A stretch of DNA of 64,000 bases, from positions 124,001-188,000 of the forward strand of contig NZ_JBHMFC010000074.1 in the NCBI RefSeq assembly GCF_042427585.1, written 5' to 3'. Numbering within the stretch: position 1 is the first letter of the stretch; each line of letters starts with the position of its first letter. The position numbers were made by a program, and so were the translations under genes. This document shows positions 55,708 to 62,176 of this stretch, piece by piece. The notes under the pieces are model-generated. The model was not told where the DNA came from and ran no database searches. It saw only the letters and a list, made by a program, of their open reading frames with translations. The stretch comes from Pseudalgibacter ostreae. GTDB taxonomy: Bacteria; Bacteroidota; Bacteroidia; Flavobacteriales; Flavobacteriaceae.

Positions 55708-57201
55708 TTGAAACTCAATTATAAAATTATTTTTCATTTTTTAGGATTACTACTGTTATTTAATGGTGGCTTCATGCTATTATCTGCCTTAGTAAGCTTA
55801 ATTTATAAAGACGGGGTTAGCGTCCAACTCTTTTTAGCAGGCCTTATAACGTTAGTTACTGGCGTACTCATGATGTTTGCTACGCGCCATCATAAAAAAG
55901 AAATAAATAAGCGCGAAGGGTATATGGTCGTGACCTTTGGTTGGATTATCATGTCTTTATTTGGTACCTTACCTTATATTCTAACAGAAAGCATCCCTAG
56001 CTTTACCAATGCTTTTTTTGAAACCATGTCGGGGTATACCACCACCGGTGCAACCATTTTAAATGATATAGAAATAATACCAAAAGGGGTTTTGTTTTGG
56101 CGAAGCACGACACATTGGATTGGAGGTATGGGTATTATTGTTCTGGCGATAGCCATTTTGCCCTTATTGGGAATAGGCGGTATGCAATTATTTGCGGCTG
56201 AGGCACCAGGGCCAAGCGGTGATAAACTGCATCCCAGGATTACCGACACAGCAAAACGTTTATGGTTAATTTATTTTGGTTATACCGCTGCAGAAACCGT
56301 ATTGTTAAAGCTTGCAGGTATGACGTTCTTTGACGCTATAAACCATTCTATGTCGACGCTTTCTACCGGAGGGTTTTCAACAAAAAATGCCAGTGTCGCA
56401 TATTGGAACGACCAGCCCATTATTCAATATATTATTATATTATTTATGTTTTTGGCTGGAGCAAATTTTGTTTTGAGCTATTTCGCCTTTAAAGGTAGAA
56501 TTCAAAAAATATTAAGAGATGAAGAGTTTAATCTGTACTTTAAATTTATCGCTATTTTCACCCTTATCGCTGCTTTAATCATTTATTTTCAAAGCGATTT
56601 ATCTCTATCGTCCATACAACACAATATGGTTTGGGGCAAAGCGGAAAGCGCCTTTAGGCATGCCTTATTTCAAGTATTAACTGTTGTTACAACCACTGGT
56701 TTCATTACCGCCGATTACACGTTATGGACGCCATTTTTAGTGGTTTTCTTTTTCGGCCTTATGTTTTTAGGCGGCTCTGCCGGAAGCACTTCTGGTGGAG
56801 TTAAAGTGGTTCGGCATTTAATTCTTATTAAAAACGGCTTTTTAGAGTTTAAACGCACCTTGCACCCTAGCGCCATAGTACCCGTTCGCTACAACAATAA
56901 AGCGATCAACAGATTCATTGTCTTTAATGTTCTCGCATTTATCATCCTCTACATGCTTTCCTTTATCATTGGCGCACTGGTTTTTTCCATGTTCAACATA
57001 GACTTTGAGTCGGCCGTAGGGTTATCAGCATCGAGTTTAGGTAATATCGGGCCTGCTTTGGGCCAGTTTGGGCCCGTAAACAATTATGCAGCCTTACCGC
57101 CTTTAGCGCAATGGTGGGCCTCTTTATTAATGCTTATTGGCCGTTTAGAGCTTTTTACAGTGCTTATCCTTTTCACACCATTCTTTTGGAGAAATAGATA
57201 G
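55708..57201 (+). CDS. trkH: Potassium uptake channel subunit TrkH
   Basis: A 497-residue membrane protein of the TrkH/KtrB type with four M1-P-M2 repeats and about ten to twelve helices. The four selectivity-filter segments are visible: GYTTTGATI, LSTGGFS, TTTGFIT and LGNIGPA. It works with TrkA, the preceding gene. The start codon is TTG (55708-55710), since the membrane protein begins there and no earlier ATG lies in frame after the trkA stop. Identification is certain. Confidence 0.96.
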   Translation: MKLNYKIIFHFLGLLLLFNGGFMLLSALVSLIYKDGVSVQLFLAGLITLVTGVLMMFATRHHKKEINKREGYMVVTFGWIIMSLFGTLPYILTESIPSFTNAFFETMSGYTTTGATILNDIEIIPKGVLFWRSTTHWIGGMGIIVLAIAILPLLGIGGMQLFAAEAPGPSGDKLHPRITDTAKRLWLIYFGYTAAETVLLKLAGMTFFDAINHSMSTLSTGGFSTKNASVAYWNDQPIIQYIIILFMFLAGANFVLSYFAFKGRIQKILRDEEFNLYFKFIAIFTLIAALIIYFQSDLSLSSIQHNMVWGKAESAFRHALFQVLTVVTTTGFITADYTLWTPFLVVFFFGLMFLGGSAGSTSGGVKVVRHLILIKNGFLEFKRTLHPSAIVPVRYNNKAINRFIVFNVLAFIILYMLSFIIGALVFSMFNIDFESAVGLSASSLGNIGPALGQFGPVNNYAALPPLAQWWASLLMLIGRLELFTVLILFTPFFWRNR

Positions 57202-57418
57202 TTTTACGTTTAAACGCTTTTATTTTACTAGCATCCTTTTGCGTAACTTTTTAAACATAGCTTTAGTAGTATATATATTACCATAATAATTATCGTTATA
57301 AGATGGTTAAGCGAACGCGGAAACATACCATACCCTTATTTTTTAAAAAGAAAGAAAGTAACAGTACACTTATAATTAACCAGAGAAAGCACAAACGTTT
57401 TTGATGAAATAACGGCAT

Positions 57419-57450
57419 TAAAAAGACCACTTGAAAAAGCAGTCTTTTTA
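57419..57450. terminator. Bidirectional terminator of trkH and the envelope cluster
   Basis: TAAAAAGAC (57419-57427) pairs perfectly with GTCTTTTTA (57442-57450). The loop contains a second short stem, CTT-GAAA-AAG, closed by a GNRA-like tetraloop. It has T-runs on both strands and separates trkH from the convergent eleven-gene cluster. Confidence 0.75.
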
Positions 57451-57473
57451 TAAAATGATTATGTAATAGATTA

Positions 57474-57650
57474 TTAATCTACAGCATCTTCAATGGCATC
57501 CCCAGCATCATCTGCTGCATCTTCGATACCATCTCCAACATCTTCTATTCCGTCTTCCATTTTCTCTCCGGTTGTTCTTGTATCTCTACACCCCGTTAAA
57601 ATGGTTCCTAAAGAGAACAACAATATAAATATATAAGCTAATTTTTTCAT
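57474..57650 (-). CDS. Small acidic lipoprotein, 58 residues
   Basis: A short gene reading from the ATG at 57648-57650. The lipobox is TILTGC (Cys21). The mature 38 residues are strongly acidic with a loose heptad-like repeat of Glu-Asp, Gly and Ala (KMEDGIEDVGDGIEDAADD and onwards). The structure is probably one amphipathic helix tethered to a membrane. It has no recognised family. It is the last gene of the envelope/stress cluster, 44 bases after the DUF1328 gene and directly before the terminator, which supports its being real. Confidence 0.72.
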   Translation of the reverse strand: MKKLAYIFILLFSLGTILTGCRDTRTTGEKMEDGIEDVGDGIEDAADDAGDAIEDAVD

Positions 57651-57694
57651 TTTAAATAAATTTTGTGGTTAATAAATAATTAATACTAGATGTA

Positions 57695-57856
57695 TTATCT
57701 TTTGATGCCACCACGAATTAGTGACAGTACAAATAATACAATAAATATAAAGAATAGTATTTTAGCTATTCCTGCTGATGCGCCCGCAATACCACCAAAG
57801 CCTAAAACTCCTGCTATTAATGCTATTATAACAAACGTAATTGTCCATCGTAACAT
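57695..57856 (-). CDS. DUF1328 (YtjA-like) small membrane protein
   Basis: A 53-residue inner-membrane protein with two helices. The sequence from MLRWTITFVIIALIAGVLGF through GGIAGASAGIAKILFF is typical of DUF1328, a family associated with stress and often found near other small membrane proteins. The molecular function is unknown. A 14-base direct repeat and a hairpin lie in the 103-base gap upstream. Confidence 0.85.
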   Translation of the reverse strand: MLRWTITFVIIALIAGVLGFGGIAGASAGIAKILFFIFIVLFVLSLIRGGIKR

Positions 57857-57891
57857 ATCTTTGTGTTTTTTTAGTTAATAGTTATCTTCCA

Positions 57892-57954
57892 TTTTTCTTA
57901 GCAATCTAAGAAAAGGTACACGTCTTGGTTTTTTTAATTCTTTTTCTTAGCAAT
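57892..57954 (-). promoter_or_regulatory. 14-base direct repeat with hairpin before the DUF1328 gene
   Basis: TTTTTCTTAGCAAT occurs at 57892-57905 and again at 57941-57954. The first copy also forms a perfect 9-base hairpin, TTTTCTTAG/CTAAGAAAA, with loop CAAT (57893-57914). Neither strand has a T-run after the stem, so it is not a normal terminator. It lies between the PA2169-like and DUF1328 genes and may be a processing or binding site. Confidence 0.4.
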
Positions 57955-57959
57955 TTTTT

Positions 57960-58427
57960 TTAACCAATAATGTCTTCAAGTCTTTCTACAGCATTTAAAG
58001 CTGTTTTAACACTAGTCATTTGAGCAAATAACAACTCTTTTATAGGCAAGTAATCTGCAACGTTTTCCAATTGGTTCTCGTACTCGGTTACACTAGCTTC
58101 TTCACCCCTTATACACTCTTCTAAAAGAGCCTTGTCTGTATCTGCACTTAAAGTGGTTTTAAAATCGATCCAAGCCCTGTGCATTGTTCCCAGAATAGTT
58201 CCTTCGTCTGCTGGAGTAGCATTATACTCGCGAATCATAACATCTAATTGCGTTGCAAACTCGCTTCTTTGTCTCGCTTTAGCTTGCAGCCACTCTTTTA
58301 AACCCATGCTTTTCGCCTTGGTCATAACCTGCTTGTAGCCAGCTTCAGCGTCATAATTTTTCTGAAGCAATTCTTGTAATATATTTACAATTTCTTTATT
58401 TTCCTTATTGATCTCCATGATTTTCAA
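57960..58427 (-). CDS. PA2169-family four-helix-bundle protein (DUF2383)
   Basis: A 155-residue soluble protein predicted as a ferritin-like four-helix bundle. Repeated helices include LQELLQKNYDAEAGYKQVMTKAK, RQRSEFATQLDVMIREYN, GTMHRAWIDFKTTLS and LLEECIRGEEASVTEYENQL, the standard PA2169 pattern. The function is unknown; members appear in stress-induced clusters. The ATG at 58427 may be followed by an equally plausible ATG three codons later. It starts 16 bases after the beta-barrel gene. Confidence 0.88.
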   Translation of the reverse strand: MKIMEINKENKEIVNILQELLQKNYDAEAGYKQVMTKAKSMGLKEWLQAKARQRSEFATQLDVMIREYNATPADEGTILGTMHRAWIDFKTTLSADTDKALLEECIRGEEASVTEYENQLENVADYLPIKELLFAQMTSVKTALNAVERLEDIIG

Positions 58428-58443
58428 TGTTTTAAAATCTGTT

Positions 58444-58920
58444 TTAAAATTGATATCTAATCCCTAGTGCGATATCTAAATCAAGATCATCACTATACTT
58501 ATCATTAAAGCCTAGTTCTGGTCTAAAATCAAGCGACAACATTAAAGGAATCTCAAAACTGTATTCAATCCCGATGTCTCCAGCTATCACCCCGAAGGTA
58601 CCATCATATCCATTGCCATCAAATGCTCCTATACCGGCACCTGCCCCTACAAACCAATTAAAACGATTTTCTATTGGCATAACCCATTGATAAAGCCCTA
58701 TGAGTTTAAAAGCATCTACATCATTTGAATCTCTCCAGCCCAAATCAAACTCCAATCTGTTATTTGACTTTAAATACCGCTGATAAGAAACTTCGGCACC
58801 AAAACCACCATTATCGCCAATTCTTAACCCCAATGCATTTTTTGAAACATCTTGGGCATTGCCCAAAAAACAACTAAAGGCTATAAACAATGTTAATACT
58901 GGTATTATTAATTTTTTCAT
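58444..58920 (-). CDS. Small outer-membrane beta-barrel protein
   Basis: A 158-residue protein from the ATG at 58918-58920. This start is preferred over one nine codons earlier, because it begins the signal peptide (MKKLIIPVLTLFIAFSCF... ending NAQ). About eight amphipathic strands follow (ALGLRIGDNGGFGAEVSYQ, NRLEFDLGW, FNWFVGAGAGIG, IGIEYSFEIP), ending LGIRYQF with a C-terminal Phe for barrel assembly. It resembles the small eight-stranded OmpA/OmpW-like barrels. The function is unknown; it may stabilise the outer membrane or be a stress porin. Confidence 0.8.
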   Translation of the reverse strand: MKKLIIPVLTLFIAFSCFLGNAQDVSKNALGLRIGDNGGFGAEVSYQRYLKSNNRLEFDLGWRDSNDVDAFKLIGLYQWVMPIENRFNWFVGAGAGIGAFDGNGYDGTFGVIAGDIGIEYSFEIPLMLSLDFRPELGFNDKYSDDLDLDIALGIRYQF

Positions 58921-58955
58921 ACTATTATTATAATTATAGTTTTGCAATGGATTTA

Positions 58956-59618
58956 TTATTCTTTAGCCTCTGCATTTTCATTTGATTTTGCAGCGATTCT
59001 GTTCACAGAATACATGGGTGCAAATTTCAATTTAAGTGCGGCAATTTTTCTATTATCAGCGCTACTAAGACCTTCTTTCTCTACTGTATTCTTTCTTGTA
59101 TCTATAGCTTCATATAATAGTTTTATTTCATCCCATTGTTCTCTCGAATAATTGTCTTTATTTGCATCTACTGTATCTACAAAGTTTTGATATACCGCCA
59201 AGATATTATCTTTATCGATCCATGAAAAATCCATATCATCTTTAACATAACGCTCTCCTAAAAGCGTGCTTCTAAAATTATTTTTAGATGCTGCAAGATC
59301 TTTCTCCTGCTTATCTGCAACTACTTTTTGTTTATACGCTTCAAATTCTGCCGTAGATGCTTCTATATCTTTATTAAATTGCTCTTTCTCGTCCACATGG
59401 ATAAGATTTTCACTAGCGATCGCCTTATGGTTATTATAGCCATTTTCAATATTGGCCCAATTTGCATTAGCCTCTGCTAATTCTAAGTTAGATATGGAGT
59501 CTACATAACTTGTATAGGCTTTTACTTCTTTTTTAGCGTTTTCACTTTGCCCGTTTTGACATGACGTAAATGCCAATGCCAATGCGCATAATCCTGTGGT
59601 TATTTTTAGTGTTTTCAT
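58956..59618 (-). CDS. Helical lipoprotein of unknown function
   Basis: A 220-residue lipoprotein (LALAFTSC, Cys20). The mature part is almost entirely helical and charged, with coiled-coil-like stretches around residues 85-110 (STAEFEAYKQKVVADKQEKD). No enzyme motif is visible. It may be a periplasmic stress protein. It lies 13 bases downstream of the preceding gene and 35 bases before the barrel gene in the cluster. I do not recognise a named family. Confidence 0.78.
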   Translation of the reverse strand: MKTLKITTGLCALALAFTSCQNGQSENAKKEVKAYTSYVDSISNLELAEANANWANIENGYNNHKAIASENLIHVDEKEQFNKDIEASTAEFEAYKQKVVADKQEKDLAASKNNFRSTLLGERYVKDDMDFSWIDKDNILAVYQNFVDTVDANKDNYSREQWDEIKLLYEAIDTRKNTVEKEGLSSADNRKIAALKLKFAPMYSVNRIAAKSNENAEAKE

Positions 59619-59631
59619 AATCTTTTAAAAT

Positions 59632-59958
59632 TTATATTTTTTTTGAAATTATTTTGGTTGAAAGATATTGCACGGCGTACCCTAATAGGTTCTTGAAGAT
59701 ACCATTAGATTTTCCTACAACTAATTTTTTGGACAAATACCCACCTGCAAGAGAGACCAAAATCTCGAACAAATCTTTTTTTGCTTCCGGAGCCTCTTTA
59801 ACATCTGTAAAAGCTCGTTTTAAAAGCTTCGATGGCCTTAATTCTGTAAGCGCAACATTTGCCTCCATTTTTAAGGCTAAAAGCTCATTATCTCTCTTGG
59901 TTTCTAAAGCTGCTATCCTTGCGTCTAGCTCTTGGTTTTTATTTTTATAGACTTTCAT
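59632..59958 (-). CDS. Small protein with coiled coil and C-terminal hydrophobic segment
   Basis: A 108-residue protein not recognised as a known family. Residues 5-35 form a charged helix (LDARIAALETKRDNELLALK). A segment LFEILVSLAGGYLSKKL follows, with a weakly hydrophobic end (NLLGYAVQYLSTKI). It has no signal peptide and is probably a peripheral inner-membrane protein. It sits between the holin-like and lipoprotein genes in the envelope cluster. Confidence 0.75.
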   Translation of the reverse strand: MKVYKNKNQELDARIAALETKRDNELLALKMEANVALTELRPSKLLKRAFTDVKEAPEAKKDLFEILVSLAGGYLSKKLVVGKSNGIFKNLLGYAVQYLSTKIISKKI

Positions 59959-60001
59959 ATTTTCCCAGGTTATCCTGAATATTTCCAGGCTTTACATTCG
60001 T

Positions 60002-60358
60002 TTAATTTCTCTTTTTTACTTTGGTCATTTTATCTATTACCAAATTGGTTATAGGCGTTTTTACCAATATGTCTTTAAAAAAATAGACTAAAAATGCGAG
60101 GATTAAATAAAAACCAGATACTATTAAAAAACCTAAGTAGTAATGTCCCATGTGCTCGCCTATATATAGGCTAGCTGTAACACTCACAAATAAAATAAAT
60201 ATGGAAACCATAAACAACATAATCATTCTACTTACAATAGACGATACAATATCTGCTGTGGTATCTATAGCATTAAGCTTTAATAATTCAATACTGGTTT
60301 CAGTATAATCTTTTGCTTTTTTATAAACAGAATCGAAATGTTGGGTTAGGGTTTCCAT
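60002..60358 (-). CDS. Holin-X-like (phage holin family) membrane protein
   Basis: A 118-residue inner-membrane protein with an N-terminal amphipathic helix (DSVYKKAKDYTETSIELLKLNAID) and two membrane helices (about residues 45-67 and 73-94), then a basic tail. This is the PF07332-type layout. In Bacteroidota such genes occur in envelope-stress clusters and are not prophage genes; no phage genes are nearby. It starts 12 bases after the YtxH gene. Confidence 0.85.
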   Translation of the reverse strand: METLTQHFDSVYKKAKDYTETSIELLKLNAIDTTADIVSSIVSRMIMLFMVSIFILFVSVTASLYIGEHMGHYYLGFLIVSGFYLILAFLVYFFKDILVKTPITNLVIDKMTKVKKRN

Positions 60359-60370
60359 AAATTTTGTTTG

Positions 60371-60646
60371 TTAGGCTTTCTTAACTTCTTGGTTGATAGC
60401 GTTTTTTAAATCTTCCTTCTTAGTTTTTAAAATAGCTTCACCTTCTTCTTTTATAGAGGCGTATTTTTGCGATGCCGTCTCTACAAAATCATCAAAGCTT
60501 TCTTTTAGTTTGTCTTTTGCGTCTTGGGTTTTCGATGCAATTTTTTTTCTTGTTTTCTCACCTTTGTCAGGTGCAAACAATACTCCTACTGCGGTTCCTA
60601 CTGCAACTCCTACGATAATTCCTAATAATGCTTTATTTGTTTTCAT
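60371..60646 (-). CDS. YtxH-domain protein
   Basis: A 91-residue protein with an N-terminal membrane helix rich in Gly and Val (LLGIIVGVAVGTAVGVLFAP) and the DKGEKTRKKIASKTQDAK motif typical of YtxH. The rest is an amphipathic charged helix. YtxH proteins are general-stress proteins of unknown molecular function. Its closeness to the holin-like and lmo0937-like genes supports a co-regulated stress unit. Confidence 0.9.
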   Translation of the reverse strand: MKTNKALLGIIVGVAVGTAVGVLFAPDKGEKTRKKIASKTQDAKDKLKESFDDFVETASQKYASIKEEGEAILKTKKEDLKNAINQEVKKA

Positions 60647-60700
60647 AATATTTAATTGTTTTTTTTATTAAAATTGTATTGTTTTTATTAATCTTTTTTT

Positions 60701-60853
60701 TTAAACAGACTTTCCGCCTATCAATCTTAAAAGAATTGCCACTACAGCGATAACTAATAAAATATGGATTAAGCCTCCAACGCTGTAAACAAAAACTCCT
60801 AATGCCCAACCTATAATAAGGATTACGGCGATGATATATAGTAAACTTCTCAT
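60701..60853 (-). CDS. lmo0937-like small membrane protein, 50 residues
   Basis: A short gene read from the ATG at 60851-60853. Two hydrophobic helices, SLLYIIAVILIIGWALGVFV and IHILLVIAVVAILLRLI, are separated by YSVGG, as in the lmo0937 family. The length is normal for these proteins. It is in line with the cluster, with gaps of 31 and 54 bases to its neighbours. The function is unknown; it is probably a stress-related membrane protein. Confidence 0.85.
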   Translation of the reverse strand: MRSLLYIIAVILIIGWALGVFVYSVGGLIHILLVIAVVAILLRLIGGKSV

Positions 60854-60884
60854 GATATTAAAGTGTTAATGGTTAATAAATTAT

Positions 60885-61343
60885 TTATTTTTTTGATTTG
60901 ATTATGTTAGATTTTACAACGTCTTCCGAATGAAACAGTTTTATCATATGTTGCGCTTCTTCTAAAGTTGCCGATTGCCCTGAGGCGTGACCTTTTTTAG
61001 TTATTACAGACCATGTAAAAAGCGTATCTCCAGTTTCATTCTCACTTAAGGTTATAGGGGTAATACTTTTAGTAAACACTTTTGAGGCTCCTGCATGTTT
61101 TTCAATTTCCTTATTTACCTCATCGATACTTTTACAGGCTCCAGAAAAAACTCCAGCTTCAGTCTCGATACGCCAGTGATATATTTGATTAACACCGTTC
61201 TCTACATCCATGTTAGTGTGTTTTAATGCAGTTTCTATATTGTCTTTAATGACGTCTTCTTGAGAAGCAACAGAAGCATTCACATTGGCATAAAGCATCC
61301 CTGTTGCAATAAGACCTTTTGTTATGATGGATTTCTTTTTCAT
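60885..61343 (-). CDS. Exported protein with a duplicated W-G-SG motif
   Basis: A 152-residue exported protein with a signal-like N-terminus (about residues 1-27). The mature part contains two copies of one module 54 residues apart: YHWRIETEAGVFSGACKSID (Trp57) and FTWSVITKKGHASGQSATLE (Trp111). Both end in an acidic pair and a helix. No family is recognised. It starts four bases after the preceding gene, so the two are tightly co-translated. It may be a small domain pair that binds a peptide or glycan strand, but this is only a guess. Confidence 0.78.
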   Translation of the reverse strand: MKKKSIITKGLIATGMLYANVNASVASQEDVIKDNIETALKHTNMDVENGVNQIYHWRIETEAGVFSGACKSIDEVNKEIEKHAGASKVFTKSITPITLSENETGDTLFTWSVITKKGHASGQSATLEEAQHMIKLFHSEDVVKSNIIKSKK

Positions 61344-61347
61344 GCTA

Positions 61348-61908
61348 TTATGCTTTTAATGTCCCTATAGTATTTTGTGTTTCAGCAAGTTTTGATTTTA
61401 ATATCGGGTTTATCGTTCTTGAAAGTCTGCTAAAATCACTATTAGCTGTATTTGATAACGTATCTAAAACTTGTATTTGTTTTTTTATCTTTTCGATAAT
61501 TAAACTCAAATTATTTTCAACAAACCCCACTTCATCATTGATGTTGCAATCGATAGCTATTGGATATTTTGGCACCGAAATCATTTTGTTCTGTGCTAAG
61601 GCTTTATAAACCGTGAAAATCTCCAATTGAGTTTTCTCTAAATCCATAACTAATTTTTCTATAGCCTTTTCAGATTCTGCTTCTTCTATGGATTGACATA
61701 GTCCAATAATATCTAAACTGTTTTGCGATGCTATTACCAATAGTTTTGCATTACGTTTGTTAGCATCCAACACATTTCTATTCGAAATAGCTTTGTCTGT
61801 ATTATACATATTTCTGTTTTCGAAAACATGCTGACAAGACAGTGTAGAAAACATGAGTGCACATGTTGCAAATACCGTTATGTTTTTTATGTTGTTTTCG
61901 AATATCAT
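61348..61908 (-). CDS. Helical lipoprotein, first gene of the envelope cluster
   Basis: A 186-residue lipoprotein from the ATG at 61906-61908. The frame is open 29 codons further upstream, but that part overlaps the proximal promoter, and the downstream start gives a lipoprotein signal with lipobox STLSC. The mature part is four long helices (SLDIIGLCQSIEEAESEKAIE, DLEKTQLEIFTVYKALAQ and others), reminiscent of ferritin-like stress bundles. No metal ligands were recognised. It is the promoter-proximal gene of the eleven-gene unit. Confidence 0.75.
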   Translation of the reverse strand: MIFENNIKNITVFATCALMFSTLSCQHVFENRNMYNTDKAISNRNVLDANKRNAKLLVIASQNSLDIIGLCQSIEEAESEKAIEKLVMDLEKTQLEIFTVYKALAQNKMISVPKYPIAIDCNINDEVGFVENNLSLIIEKIKKQIQVLDTLSNTANSDFSRLSRTINPILKSKLAETQNTIGTLKA

Positions 61909-61928
61909 TTTAAACTTATTTAATATGG

Positions 61929-61973
61929 TTACAAAGATGCAAAGGCTTTGAACATTTGATGTTACATCATTTT
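61929..61973 (-). promoter_or_regulatory. Proximal copy of a duplicated promoter element
   Basis: On the minus strand: AAAATGATGTAACAT (61973-61959), 20 bases, then ATCTTTGTAA (61938-61929). The -7-like ATCTTTG is about 24 bases before the start codon of the first cluster gene. The upstream box is GTAACA instead of the housekeeping TTG, which suggests an alternative sigma factor or a required activator. Confidence 0.55.
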
Positions 61974-62030
61974 TTAGAGGACTTACATAATTCACATTTA
62001 TATATAAAAAAGACCCTCAGTAAAATTATA

Positions 62031-62075
62031 TTACAAAGATCATCAAGAAGTGTGTGTGCTATGTTACAGCATTTT
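62031..62075 (-). promoter_or_regulatory. Distal copy of the duplicated promoter element
   Basis: AAAATGCTGTAACAT (62075-62061), exactly 20 bases, then ATCTTTGTAA (62040-62031): the same two boxes and spacing as the copy 102 bases downstream. The 20-base spacers are unrelated in sequence, so only the boxes are conserved. This argues for function instead of a recent duplication. Confidence 0.55.
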
Positions 62076-62176
62076 AATTAATGCTTATAGGATTTCAACA
62101 TCTATTTAAAAATCACATAGAGTATAGGCAAAAGACATTAATAGTTCTCTAGCCATACCTAAAGCGTACATGCTTT

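Noticed and set aside
57207..57216. Palindrome CGTTTAAACG after the trkH stop
   Set aside because: It has no loop and no T-run of useful length; the real terminator is at 57419-57450.
60002..60358. Prophage remnant suggested by the holin-family protein
   Set aside because: No other phage genes, integrase or attachment sites are present; the holin-X family is common in stress clusters.
61909..61995. Upstream start of the first envelope-cluster gene
   Set aside because: These codons overlap the proximal promoter element, and the lipoprotein signal begins at the ATG at 61906-61908.
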